Below, piece after piece: positions 44,338 to 57,065 of a stretch of DNA of 64,000 nt (position 1 is its first letter; each line of letters begins with the position of its first letter). The position numbers and the translations under genes are program-made. This DNA comes from Kryptolebias marmoratus. Its lineage: Eukaryota > Chordata > Actinopteri > Cyprinodontiformes > Rivulidae. The notes beneath the pieces were generated by a model. That model did no database searches and was not told the DNA's origin. It saw only the letters and a list, made by a program, of their open reading frames with translations. Location: contig NC_051448.1 in the NCBI RefSeq assembly GCF_001649575.2, positions 20,030,384 through 20,094,383 on the forward strand. Reading direction: 5' to 3'.

Positions 44338-47300
44338 ATGGGCGAGTTTTTGGCTTCAGTCAGCGCCTCCTGCATAGCACACTGGATACCAGCGAAGGAG
44401 TCCCTCCCTAACTGGTCTGAGAGGTGTGAGACACATAAAGCAGGGCGGATGGACGCCTGGCAGCAGTTGGTGACAGAGCTACATCAGAGCAACACGCAGA
44501 GTCGAGCAGCATATCATGTAAGTCCTGATTTCTGAACAAGACCTGTTTTTTTTTTAATTTGTTTGGATTATTGAGCCTAGTTTTGGTTATATCAGAGAAA
44601 TATGCCATGTGTGAATTGCTGTGTTTTTATTACATTTATAGAAAGTAAAATCAACAACACCAGACAACTTACGACACAAGAAACTGTCTTTTTGATTGCG
44701 AGCTTAGCTTCCATGTGGCGTGATATTACTTGGCTGTGCTTTTATTTGTTTTATCTCCAGATCATTGAAACAATGGCTCCAGTCGGGTTGGTTAGCAGTC
44801 TGAGCTTGTTCTCATCCCCAGAAGTGGGCATCATCTCCCTGGTGGCCTTCCTCGTCCTCAGCATCACTCTCCTCGCCCTTTGCGCCAGGTGTAACAGGTG
44901 GGAGGAAAAAAAAAAAAAAAAACTTCAACCGAGGCTGAACGTTTTCAGATCGTTAACGGCACTGATTGCCTCTCGCCTCAGGGGAATGAAAAGAATTAGA
45001 ACCTACGTGTGACTAATCGCCAGTACCACCCAGTCGAGAAAAAGTCCTCTCCACCTTAGAGGGGCACGCAGTTTCTACCATGATTCATTTATCTGTTCCC
45101 AAAGGGCTTTAATTGCTATTCATCCCTCCCACACACCACAACACAGACTTGTTCGACCTGACAGGTGGTTTCTGAAGGGCGCTGCCTGTCTAAAAAAGGG
45201 AAAGCCTTTACATATCATTTGAAGGTGGAGGTAGTTCAATCAAAAGGGCTGGGCTCGTGTCATTAGGCTTCAAGCCAGATGGTCCTAATGGGACCTTTGT
45301 GTGTAAAGTGTGTGTTGCACAATATGCAGGATATTCTCAGATGTCAGTGTGCATGTTTGCACTACTGTTGCTGTCACACTAATCGTACCAGCGGCAAAGA
45401 CATGCAGTGACTGCGGGTTCTCGTTCAAAGTTTAAACGGGTCACAGGAAGTTGGATTTTACGTGTCTGAAGTGGCACTTTGATATCTTTTACAGTTTTTA
45501 TGCAATCACAGTTTAGGATTTAGGAGTTTTACAAATGTTTCCACAGAATGTTCAGCCGACAGTTGGTGCTGTCACGAGTTCGACTTGTCCGAAATTATTA
45601 AATCTTTGCGAAAAAACTTGATACACCCGCAAGTCTTTTTTGATTCATATACAAATTATACATCAAAACGTAGGCATTTTTGTCTCCTTTCACCCAGTGT
45701 GCTGCTACAGGACTTACGGTTTTCTCTCAAATCCGCCCAGAATGCAGAGAGTGCACAGCCAAGCTCCCATACACGGTCAAATTTTAGCTCAAAATGTTCT
45801 CTTATCAAAACAGGAAGCGATGAGACTTTTTAACCTGTCATGTCTCTGATACAAAACTCTGCAGACACATAAAAATTAAGACCTGTGACCATGAAACTCT
45901 TCTGCTGCTCACAGTTCAAGAATTTCAAATATCTGAGTCATAGTTTTGCACAGTGATGGTTTGTTTCAGACTTACTTTTCAGTCTGCGTTTTGTCTGGCT
46001 CTCATTAACTTGGCAGTCAGGGAGCGACAGATGTGTGGTTACCGTGGTCACTCTAATGAGCCACTGGCAGCGGATTTAACATTTGTATTGATCCCCTTAT
46101 ACAGTTTATACATCATAATGTACTCAGCGCAGATTATTACAAAGTTTCAGGTATTAATGCAGCGGCGACATTTGAAATTTGAGATTTTTTAGTGTCGCTA
46201 TTCTTTAAATAAAAAATCTTGATTAAGAACACTTCCTGGATTCAGCTTGGGCTGAATTAAGGAGCACTTTAATCTTCTTAAAATTCAGTCTTTAAATAAG
46301 GAGGTCTAACTCAAGATCAGGTCAGGATCAGTTTTGGTCATAATCCAATCCCTTTAAAACATTTCAAATAAAGTCACATTACTTATTACATTGAAGCCCC
46401 TTCTCTAGGTTTCACCATGTAAAACCCACATTTTGTCGCACTAAGTCTGAAATTGAAATCAGCGTACATCTTGAGTCATTAAAGAAAGTGTAAGTTGTCA
46501 CATTGTTGCGGAAATGAGATAAAACATTGGCTAAAGGTTTGCAGAAAAACCGGCTCCTGGCTCAACTCAACTCGCTTTGAATGAAAGAAAGTGTGACTGA
46601 AGGCTTGTGAAAACAAGTTAAAACACCTGCTGCACATGCACCACAACCTGAAAAAGAGCATTTTTCAATTCAGTTGCAAAGATGCCAGATAAGCGTGAAA
46701 TTCTTAAAATTTCTGAGATGACAGCTTGTTCGTTCAGAGAGCTTTTTTAAACTCAAAGCAGCTGACTGAGTAATTCACCCGAGGCTCAGCTGACTGAGGT
46801 GGAAGTGAAGCTGGACTGTGACAGGTTCCCTGATGTCAGACAGCAGGACCTTTAAATGACAGCAAACATGAGCAGCTAAACATGGAAATGCAAACAAGGA
46901 ACAAACGGACTCAGTTTTAGGCCAAAAAAATTGAAAACACCAACATTTTATTTGCAAATAAGACTATATATACTGAGAGTACACATACATGACACAGCCT
47001 CATCACAGGCGATGACCTCTTATGTTGTCTCTTGTCGTCCACAGGGGCAGCGGCGGCAACGCATACACTGTGAAAGGCTCAGAGGTAAGGACTCCTGTTG
47101 TTTTTCTGCCTCTCATCACTTTTCTGACTCATTTGTCTCCAGAGGCAACCTCCACTGAAGCAGCTGAAATGTTGCAGAGGAAATATAATATGTAGTATCT
47201 ATTACAGTTCATTGGTTTCTAATTAGAAGCAATTAGTGGTTGATAATAGGCAATCAGTTGGAGGTTGTCTGAAGTTGGGAAACTATAGCTGCTACTGGTC

Positions 47301-50300
47301 TCACTGGAGCTGAACCAAGCAAACCCATTAGAAAATGACAATGGATGACCCCATTAGTGACAACCTGACATTTTTATGAACAATATTAAAAATAATTTGG
47401 TCAATGTTACAATAAAAGGGTGAATTCAGGGGGTAATTACCACAGGGTTTTAAAAATATTTTATTTAAATTAGAGTTTTAGGCAATTTTTCTTATTACTA
47501 TTTCTTAAAACACAAGAAATGCTTTGTTATACAGTAAATAGGTATAATTTGTCATTTCAGAATCAGTAAATCACAGTTTTTGTTAAACACGTAGGTTAAA
47601 AAAAACATCAATGATGTTGTTTATTGTCGCATTTCAATTTGGAGTAGAGACTAAAACTTATTTTAGGTTTACAAAAGTATAAAATGGAGTCCTTAGACAA
47701 AAGAAAGAGATGTATGACGGTGTGTTTGGGCCACTCGAAAGTGTCACAGTTTAAAAACTCTTCATGCTGAGATTAAAATATCGTTATGAAAAAGGTAAAA
47801 TGCTGAGAGAGAAAGAATAAAGTCAAAATGACTCGAGTTAAGTTGGTATTTTGGGAATAAAATGCGATTAAAAAAAAAAAAAAAACAGCATTGGCACAAA
47901 AACCTGTGATAGCCAGAAGTCTGTAGTGACTTTAGGCTTCAGAACAGGTTTTAATGTTAGCCGAAGGTTCAAATGTCCCTATGTATATCAGGTAAACTAC
48001 AAAACAACACAACAGCAGAACTCACAGAGCTTTCTTTAGTCCTTCACAATAAGAGTCTCAAACATATACGCTAAATGTTCAACTCAACTATATAAAAACT
48101 TAAATGAAGAAATTCTTCTAGTAAATCCATCACAGGTTGCATCTGGAGCTTTACACAGCCTGTAAATAACGTTTTGGTTTCGGTTGCAGTGTGAGTTTTA
48201 CCAGAGAACAATAATTAATAAGATAATTTTATAAGGAGTATCTGAGGTCAACAAGGCGTGTTTAATACTCTTATTGTGAAGGACTGAAGGAAGACCTGCT
48301 GCAGGAGTAATAGATGGCACACATCAAACTGGTTTAAAAAAACATCTTGTGTTGTTTTTCTGTAGTTCACCTAATAAAGTGGGCAATAAATCACCAAATC
48401 AGTCATCAACATGAACAAAGTGTCACATTTCCTTTTTATGTCAGAAGACTCACACCCTCCCACCCAAACTGGGAGCAGCAGGTTTCTCTGATGTGTCTCT
48501 TAACTTGAAAGGTCGTGACTGAAGGAAGCTGAAATCCCAACCGCTGTGCGGTAAAACGGTTTCGTCAATGGCTGAGGGATGTTTTTGAGCTCTTATTTCT
48601 CCGTGCCGACCTTACTTTGCGAGCTGGAAGGCGTTGCCACATACCAAACATGAAGCAAGTTCCAAAATGTTGAATGCGTTCTTTGTTACCCTCCCTTGTC
48701 TTTGTTAAACTGTTACATAAAATACGCTGTCTTCAGCTGCGAGGCATCCAGTATCCCGTCTCTTTGTCTGTCTAGTTGTGCGGATACAATTAAATAGTAC
48801 ATGTTTGCATCAGAGCCACAAATCGACCAGACGGCAGTTTGTCAGTTTTACAATTAAAGAGCAATTAAGTTCTTCTAAAACACAAATATTCTCTGCAAAC
48901 TACAGCTATTTGTCCATATTTGTAGTTTAAACAATAAATGATCACAAACCTGGTTATATAACAATGATATCCGAAACCAAAGTGCAGACGAGACACTTGT
49001 CTGTTCTGACTGACGTGCAGCACACGTTATCAATTTCTTTCGAAGCGTAGACTGTTATTGACGTAAACTTGAAAACACAGATCTGTGCAGTGTCTTTAAG
49101 TCTGTGAAGTCTGTGCCAGTTCGCTGAAGTAACTTTTTGCTACATTTCAATCAGTTTTAACTTTCTGCTACAGCTTCTATTCAATAGGACACTTTTAAAG
49201 GTTCCAAAGGGGCGGCATGTGCTAATGCCAATATGAGCAACATTTGCTCAGGACTTCTTGGAGGCATTTTCCTCACAGCCTCCAAGTAAAAAAAGTCATA
49301 AAGATGAGCTGGTGAAACATTGTGAGAATATAGTAGCAGATCACAATGATTTCCTTTGATGTTCCCACACTGTCCCGTTCTCTGAGCAGACTTTACCCTA
49401 CATAACATCCCTCGTGTGTGTGCGTGGCTGTGAGAGGGAACAGTTTGTGTGAACAGCAACTGAAAAAATAAAGACTGGATCAAATTCTCTCCACAAACTC
49501 TAAAACATCTTCGTGTATGAAAACATGTTTAGTGACGGTTTGTGGAGAGTAAACAGGAAAGTGAATGTTTTCCCTATTCTAACCAAGTCATTATTGGATA
49601 TTTGGACCCAAACCATTCTAAAGGTTATACAGACTGTTAGTCCCTGTTTGGAGTGGCTATAACTCATGTGTAAAACTCAAGGCCCACGGGCCAGATCCGG
49701 CCCTTGGTAACATTTTATCTGGCGCCTTAGATAACATTTAATTTATATCAGATCTGACCCTCTGGTTTGTCACAGATCGAGTCTCCTTCGCTTCTCATTT
49801 TGCTTAAAAAACTTAGTTTTCTCGTGACAGTTACTTTGAAGCCAATAAAATTAAGCTTTAATTTCTCAGTAACCTTTATTTTGACATGACAAAATGCAAC
49901 AAAGAACATCAAATGGGATCGATCCAACTCTTGTTAATAAACTCACAGCCATGAAAAGACGTCGGGTGTCTGACTTGAGTTAACGTGAATCAGAGTAACA
50001 GTGAGTCTGCTTTAATGTATGTCCTCTTTTTCTGTATTTTCTTCTTGTTTTAAAGTTAAATGTTAGCAGCTAAATGATCCGATTTTTGTTTCTTTTTTTT
50101 TCCTGTTTTAATGGACTGTGGTCAAATTTAGTACTAAAAAAATCTGTTAAAACTTAATGATAGAGAGTAAGGCATTAGAAATGAATGCTAATGACATCTC
50201 TTTTAAAGTTTGATCCATTTTCTTTGTTCATTAAAAGCATGTTTGTTCTAAATTCTATGAAATTTGTCATTGGGATGAGTAATTTGACATATTACATTTA

Positions 50301-51743
50301 AAACCAAGGTTAATTTGTGTATTTTGTTTGAGACTGGCCCTTGGCTGGGACCAAGTTTTAATTTTGGCCCCCTTGTGTCACTGAGTTTCACACGCCTGGG
50401 CTATAAGGACCTACATGTTTGCTTTTGCACCACCAGGAGGTAGATATGATTACACAACACTCGGCTGACAGTCAGCATGGCCACATCACTTATGCTCGTG
50501 ACAAGCAACAACACCAGTTGAAGGCGCCGTGGCTGAAGTTATGTGTGGCGGGACTTTTGTCTTAAGCTTTAAAGCACAGTTTGAAAAAAATCTGCAAGAG
50601 ATACATGAGCCAAGACCCGTGTGACAGATCAGCTGTCTTTGTGCTCCCCCCATCTAGAGAAGAGCATGTCATAGCAGACAGCAGCGACATGCTTTTGCAA
50701 TCCAAATGCAATGTGGACGCAGGAGCAGCATTCAGTTTGCTCGGCACAGTCGACGTACATTTATGTATGGACCAGTCACGTCCCTTTATAAGTCCCTAAT
50801 AAGCCAAGAAAGTTTCTATTCTGAAGCGGGACAGACAAAATAAACAGCTTACAGTAGGCCTACGAGAAACAAATAACTGATCAAAAGCAAATAAAGGAAA
50901 GTACGGGCTTCCACTACCCCTCCTACCTCCTGTTTGGCTTGTTTGCTGGTTGATCATCCGCTGCACCTCAGCATGTTGTTCGGGTGTCAACTGAGAAATC
51001 TTGGATTACATTATTCTAGTTAACAGAATTGTAAAATGATTTAGTTTTACTTACTTACTTACTTGTTGACTGTTTAGTCAAGACAGACAGTCAGGGTTAA
51101 AATGCTCTTAGGTTTTATATATATTAGGACAAGATCAAATAAATTATCTGGTTCTCATCAGGGTTTAAAATTGGATTCATTAGAAGAGCAATCATGCTCT
51201 TGTCTGCATGATCAGCTGTTTCTAGCAGCTAGCAGCAATACATGAGCCAATCCAACAACTTGTACTACCAGAAAAACAATTCCTGTCACAAAACTTTAAG
51301 CATGTGTTTGTGTTTCACTGAAACAAGATACCGAGTTAGCTTCAAAAATGCTGCTTGGCAACTGTCGATTCTTGGACAGTTGGACGTAATCAGCTGCTAA
51401 CTGCAGCTAACCTTTTCAACAAAGAACTGCATTAAAGTTTTATTTTGGGTATTCACCAAACTTTTATTGCCTTTATGTTTTATGCCCCTTTTTTTTGTCT
51501 TTCTGTGTGACAGCCTGATGGAGTGGCAGCCAATGGAACCGCAAACACAAAATCAGGAGGACCCTCTGGTACGTTCGGTGTAAACTGAAAGAGACATTTC
51601 AAACAAGCCATGTACATTTAAAATGATATCTCGCTCATCGTATCTCATCTAAATTTCCAGATGCAGACACCACCTTGTCATGGAAAGCCCACAACAACAT
51701 GCCTCCAAACACACTACCCAGATCTAAAGCGTATACTCAGTAA
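44338..51743 (+). CDS. Small single-pass membrane protein resembling the LAT/PAG/NTAL adaptor family (exon chain inferred)
   Basis: Proposed exons: 5' exon ending 44517 (CAT|GTAAGT), then 44761-44897, 47045-47084, 51514-51568 and 51661-51743 (TAA at 51741-51743). Phases fit (2, 0, 1). From the ATG at 44773 (ACAATGG, strong Kozak) the product is 100 aa: a short outside N-terminus, one hydrophobic helix (about residues 18-38), then CARCNR. Such a CxxC plus basic residue directly after the helix is the palmitoylation-type motif of LAT, PAG1, LAT2 and LIME1. The rest is polar, with two tyrosines (NAYTVKG and SKAYTQ) but no YxN Grb2 site. The 5' exon is also open in frame, so starts at 44338 or the inner MDAWQQ are possible. 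Adaptors of this family are much longer, and the 4.4 kb intron 47085-51513 may hide further exons. The role in lymphoid signalling is inference; I cannot name the gene. Confidence 0.5.
45390..46170 (+). repeat. Dispersed repeat family B, copy 2, uninterrupted
   Basis: This reference copy carries GGTCACAGGAAGTTGGATTT, CATCAAAACGTAGGCATTTT, AACAGGAAGCGATGAGACTT, TTTAACCTGTCATGTCTCTG and GACAGATGTGTGGTTACCGT. It lies in the second intron of the membrane-protein gene. Confidence 0.65.
47085..49660 (+). other. Long intron of the membrane-protein gene, left part
   Basis: No further exon could be defended by eye. It is AT-rich, with an A-run at about 47872-47885. Confidence 0.4.
49665..50402. mobile_element. 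Non-autonomous DNA element with GGCCCNCGGGCC-type ends
   Basis: The left end TGTGTAAAACTCAAGGCCCA / CGGGCCAGATCCGGCCC and the right end, whose reverse complement is GCGTGTGAAACTCAGTGACA, are inverted. This is a familiar vertebrate hAT-type non-autonomous repeat. No transposase. Confidence 0.6.
50927..50990 (-). other. Exon-like segment of unknown origin on the minus strand
   Basis: A TTTCTCAG acceptor is followed by 64 nt encoding LTPEQHAEVQRMINQQTSQT and a GAG|GTAGGA donor. The peptide looks like a real helix, but no partner exons were found. It may be a fragment of a retroposed or lost gene inside the intron of the membrane-protein gene. Confidence 0.3.
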
Positions 51744-52385
51744 CCAGCCAGGAAACACACCAAGCTCACCAAAGAGCCTAATTTCAAAGGCAAGGAGAAG
51801 AAAGGATTGTCACATCGTGCTCAAGATCCCATTGTTTGCCAAACTTTATATTTTTCTAAATGGACATGTGGACAGAAAATGAAATGAGGGGCTTGAGGGA
51901 AAGTCGGGCCTGTCCTCTGCCAGATTGACCAACCACATGCACCTTGATCTCATCTCAACCGGCCTTTATTTATCTAAATACAATTTTGTAACAAACCTTT
52001 TGTTTTGTTTTTTTCTAAGCTGTCTCAGACATCTGGATTCTGATTTTATCTAATCTGCTACTTTCATTTCCACTTGTCTGCTTTTGTTTTGTGTAAAATA
52101 CGCCTTCCGTTTACTTTTGTGCATAATTAGCATCCTGCTCATATTCAAGATATGTACATGTCACAAATACTGTTTGAAAACAGAGTGTAAAATTGTGTCA
52201 GCATGAGCAATAGGGAAAGCTGCAAACCTGTCTGTGCTGTATGTGGCTAAGAAGTTTAGACTTTAAGATAAATTGTCTTCAGTGTGGCTGGCAAAATAGT
52301 TGCTGAATGCTGAATTTTTTCACTTTGGTGCTTACTTTATCTTTTACAATACGAATTGTGGAAAAGACGCGCTCTCCTCAATAAA
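51744..52385 (+). other. Presumed 3'UTR of the membrane-protein gene
   Basis: Non-coding sequence ending near AATAAA at 52380-52385. Another hexamer lies near 52541. Confidence 0.45.
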
Positions 52386-52884
52386 CACATTAGGACTCAA
52401 TTAGGAAATGATTCAATTCCTTGGTAAAGTATGCCCAACTTGTTATGTAAGCATTGTGTAGCTTTTTCTGAGTAAAGTGCAGTGTAATACAACTGTGACA
52501 TTTTGAGTTGGATTTTTTTTTCTTTACTGTAGACTGACTTTAATAAAGTATGAAAATCTTGTAAACACACTTTGAATGTTGGATGAGAAGATCGATTATA
52601 CCTCTCATAAATTTCTAGATTCACTCCAGATCTCTAGAACAGAGAGTTCCTAACACCACATACTGACTCGTAGAACTGGGAAATGCAAACTAAGCAGTGC
52701 CCTTTGGGGATAAAACAGTCCGTCTTTGTTGGCACCACCATTCTTACAGCCTTCCAACGAATGCAAAGGGATCATTTTAACTAAACTGAACATAAACTAT
52801 ATTGAAGCCTAGGAAAAAATAAAGCCAATTTTGAAAGGTCTGAAAACTGCACTTCCTTTAATGACCACTTGGGGCCAACTTCAA

Positions 52885-53160
52885 AAGTCCCCGTAATTCA
52901 TCAGGCACCCATAAATACAGTGTCCCCATAATTAACAGCCCCTGTAATTCATTGTTTCCTTAATTCGTCATGTCCCCATAAACACTGTCCCCAGAACTCA
53001 CTGTCCCATAACTTATTGTGTCCCCATAATTCATTGTGTCCCCATAAACACTTTATCCCAGAATTCATTGTGTTTCCATGATTTATGGTGTTCCCATAAT
53101 TTATTTCATCCACATAAACACTATGGTCCCTTAATTTATTGTGTCCCCATAAAGGCCATG
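52885..53160. repeat. Degenerate 18 bp minisatellite
   Basis: Repeated variants of GTGTCCCCATAATTCATT and GTCCCCATAAACACT occur about 15 times. The frame encoding LWGHN repeats on the minus strand is a by-product. Confidence 0.8.
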
Positions 53161-53399
53161 CCCCGTGTTCACCGGTAAAGAACAAAAACACCAACATTAC
53201 AGCAGAAATAAGCATTTTTTAATGCTTGTTACAACATTCGACATTTATCTAAACTCACTTTAAGGTATGAACTGTAAGGGCGGGGCTCCGTTAAGTGGCA
53301 GGTAAGCTCTCTGGTTGCTGCCCTGGTGATGTAACAGAGAAGATCGTTGGTGTTTCGTATCCTTTCAGAGCACTGGGCTAATTTTAAAGCACTTTTGAG

Positions 53400-53695
53400 T
53401 TAGCATGGTGGGTCAGTGGTTAGCTCTGTTGTCTAACCACTTATACAGCAAGAAGGTTGCAGGTTCGCCTCCCGCCCCGGGGTCTTTCTGTGTGCTCACG
53501 TGGGTTTACTACGGGTACTCTGGTTTCCTCCCACAGACCAAAAACATGCATGTTAGGTTCATTGGTAGCTCTAAACTGTCCCTAGGTGAGAGTGTGAATG
53601 GTTATTTGTTTCGTGTGTCCCTGTGATGGACTGGAGACCTGTTCAAGTGTCCCCTGAGTTAGGCACCAGACACCAAAGCTGGTTAAATAGATAAA
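53400..53695 (+). mobile_element. Fish SINE-like element D, sense copy, nearly full length
   Basis: It begins GGTGGGTCAGTGGTTAGCTC, with box A, then AAGGTTGCAGGTTCGCCTCC (box B-like), ACGTGGGTTTACTACGGGTA, TTTCCTCCCACAGACC, ATGCATGTTAGGTTCATTGG and CTGTGATGGACTGGAGACCT. It ends in ATAGATAAATGAA. This is one of the most common teleost short repeats. The 73-codon frame inside is not a gene. Confidence 0.85.
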
Positions 53696-56430
53696 TGAAT
53701 TTAACTTAATTCGCGAAGAGATGTAACAAATCTTACCTGTCAAAGGCGTTGCCACCTAACACTTCCCTATAATGTCAACCTCTTTAATTACTAAAGTTTG
53801 CACACTTTGACAAGCTCATTGCTTTTAGCTATGTTTGTTAACAGAAATACATTAAAATAAAATGGTATTTTTATGACCTCCTCTTGTTATTGAGGGAACT
53901 GTGCTTCTGTTTTTATTTGTTCTGTTGTGTTTCCTCTTGTTTCTGCGGTCGAACGGTCCCTGTTCAGCTTAGCTGCAACAGAGAAGGTGTACACTGAAGT
54001 TTTCCCTTCAATGTCAACATGCCGGTGTTGATAAGATGGGAGCGGCCCTTGCGAGTACACAGAATCTAAAGCGAGCCAAGGCCTAGATGACCTGAAACTA
54101 GGGTGGAGATGTCATTCTTTTCATGCTTGTTGTCATGCCATCTGTTTCCATGTAAGTCAACTGAGCCGTCCAAATACGACACGCCCAAGTGAGACTCACA
54201 GCTGTCAACGAGCCTGCTTTTCCTGAAAACACAATAAACCCCCCCCCGGAAACCTATTTTGTCATTTGTTATGTTTGTGTACTCTTGGGATGTCACTGAG
54301 GTGGGCAAGAAGCAGGAGGAACAGGTGACATGCAGATGAAATTATCCAAGAGGCAGTTGATTGGCTCGTTGGTGGCTGTCAGTCAAAGCTGATCAGCCTA
54401 CACCTGTAATGATGAACGAGTGAACGTCTCCCATCTACAAGTGCTATATTTTTACGTATTCTGTTTTTTTAATCTTGATTTTCACATCTGTTTTTATTTT
54501 TTATGTCCCTATCCACAGATGTGCTCAGTTACCTTTGTCATGTTTTCAGATCCTGTCAGAACTTGTTAACCAGTTTCCGCTCCAGTATTTAGACAATGTG
54601 TTTATTGTCAAATCACTGTTCGTGTCATGACTGTTTGACCTAGTTTCTTGCTTGGTTTAGCTTAGTGTAATTATTTATTTTTTTCAATTTCCTGTCTCTT
54701 TAGCACCTTTGGATTTGTTTCTGGTAATAACTTTCTTTTGCTGTCGTAAAAGAAAAGTTCACCACACTGAGGACTTCTGTGAAGTGCCGATTAACAGGAG
54801 ACAATCAAAAAACTGCTTCACACTCCAGCTCTGTACAAAAATAAAAACTTTAAATCAGGCTGCACAGGAGCACAGAGTGTCGTATAAAGACCAAATACTA
54901 AATATGCACCTGTTGGTGTTGTTACAGTTCAATTCATTTCAACATCAGAGAGAAAAGCACAACCACAGAAAGGTCACAATACTAATTTACATTTCAAAAC
55001 ACAATTCAAATCCACAAGTATAAAAATAAAAATGACCTGTTAGACATAAGGGAAAAGTTAAAACATCAGATTAGGCTGGTAAAAAAATGTAATGGTACTG
55101 GAGTGTTAAAGTTACAGTATTATCATATCGTCACTGTCATCCTTTTTGGTCCCAAAACACAACTTTTCAGGATTTTTTTCTTTTAAAATTTCAATTTCTT
55201 TCATATAAAATAAATAAACTTCCAAAGTTTGTATTTTGTCATTGTACAACAACTGAGGTCAGATGAAGGAACGGATACCCGAAGGTCATTATCTTCTATA
55301 ATCTTGGCAAAGTGATGGAAAATGGTGATACAAGGTTTTTGCTCGAAAACAAAAGGTTATTTTGAAATACCTGAACAAACACTGAACCCAATCTAATACA
55401 ACAAATATAACTTTTGTAACATTTATTAGGATGTCATAAAAAACATGTAAATAAAAAGTTGTTTAAGAAAAAATTTGATAAATAACTTTTTTAAATAACA
55501 TTAAATCAGACGCAGTTCCTTAAAAGGATAGTTTAGTCATTTGAAGTTATGTTCTGTCGAACAAACAAGGTACAAGGTATTGATAACTATAAGACCAAAC
55601 ATTGCTCTAAAAATGACGAGACTATCGCTTTAATAAAGTCTAAACATGGGGACATAACAACATAACCATCCTAGCGTTCCTTGAAGGGATCTATATCGCC
55701 CACCACCTTTTTTCAGTTTCCGACTGAGATCATCTTATGTTGACAAATGATATAGTTGTTTTGGTTAATTCCTGAAAATAATAATGCTTTGTGTGATTTC
55801 AGGATCTCAGGCGATGTTCAAAGTAAATGTTGTGAATACAGATGTGGTCACATCTGTTTGTACTGTTTTGTTAAAAAAGAAAAACTCACAAAGGTTACTG
55901 AAGTAACTTGAAACTGATAAAAGTAATCATAAAAAAACTAAAAATCAGCTAATGAAAATCAGTTATTGCTTCTGAATTTTGGTTCACCTGAATAAAAAAA
56001 AAAACATAAATAATATACCTGGCCTTAACAAAAAGGGTGGTACCCCTACACAGTAGTCTGTCCACAGGGACATGTTAAACTAAACACACACACACACTTA
56101 TTGAGTAAGCAGTTGAGTGTTTTTGTTGTTTTTCGTTCCATTTTTACTGCAGGGTTCCATGAGAGTCCTTATAGTTATGCACTTAAAATGTTAAGTTCAG
56201 TAATCAATTTATTTAATTTATATTTTAAAAGTTACACACTCCACACAAACAGATTTAATTAAATGGACTTTATGAGAAAATGTGCTCATTTGTAATAAAG
56301 CATTTCAAGCTTTAAGTATGACTAATTGTTTTCCTGATCACCCTTTCACTAAAAACACCGGCACAAAATAAAACATCACTGCTGCAGGCGCCATAGTAAT
56401 TGTGGGCCATGGTGGTCATGGCCCAGAAGA
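53696..56430. other. Intergenic sequence, nothing recognised
   Basis: AT-rich, no defendable exon. A short C-run at about 54241-54247. Confidence 0.45.
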
Positions 56431-56439
56431 GCCATGATG

Positions 56440-57065
56440 GGCGTCCCTTGTTTTCATTTCTGAAAGGTGGCAGCCCTAACCACACTGAACATGAACAGAA
56501 AGCTGAGGACAGAGTTGTCTCCAAGGTAAAGACTATAAGACCATCTCCTCTGACTACAGCTGCTCAGATTATTCAGAAGTTTAAGGTCCACAGGACTGTG
56601 GTTAACCTGCCTGGATGTGTCTGCAAGAGGAACACTGATGACAGATTATAGAGACAGATAATATGAACGGTGACCAAAGAGCTCAGAACAACTTTCTAAA
56701 GACATTAGAGGTGAACTCCAAAGTCAAAGGTCATCAGTGTCAGATCACTCCATCGGTTTGTTTGAGATTTAATAGAAGACGACTGAGCAGGACATCAAAT
56801 CATAAAAAAGCCAGCCACCAAGGTTCTGGGAGTACGTCTTTTGATCAGATGAGACAAAACTGGAGCTTTTTGGCAACAAGTTCCATCAGCTTTATGTTCA
56901 CAGAGCCAAAGATAAAACATAGTAAGAGAAGAACCCTGTACCTACAGTGGAACATGGAGGAGGCTCGGTTCTGTTCTGGGTCTGACACAGGGGCTCCTGA
57001 ATCTGTTCAGGGTCCAAAGAAATCTCAAGACTATCAAGGCTTTCTGGAGCCAAATCCGTCCTGGG
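56440..57065 (+). pseudogene. Tc1-like transposase remnant
   Basis: The nucleotide sequence follows a fish Tc1 transposon: TATAAGACCATCTCC, CAGATTATTCAGAAGTTTAA, GGTCCACAGGACTGTGG, AACCTGCCTGGATGTG, then the catalytic-domain region GATGAGACAAAACTGGAGCT, GAACATGGAGGAGGCTCGG and TCTCAAGACTATCAAGGC. Reading frames are broken by deletions and stops (for example after DDRL at 56649), so it cannot make transposase. Terminal repeats were not found. Confidence 0.85.

Noticed and set aside
53405..53626. 73-codon frame
   Set aside because: Lies wholly inside a common fish SINE-like element.
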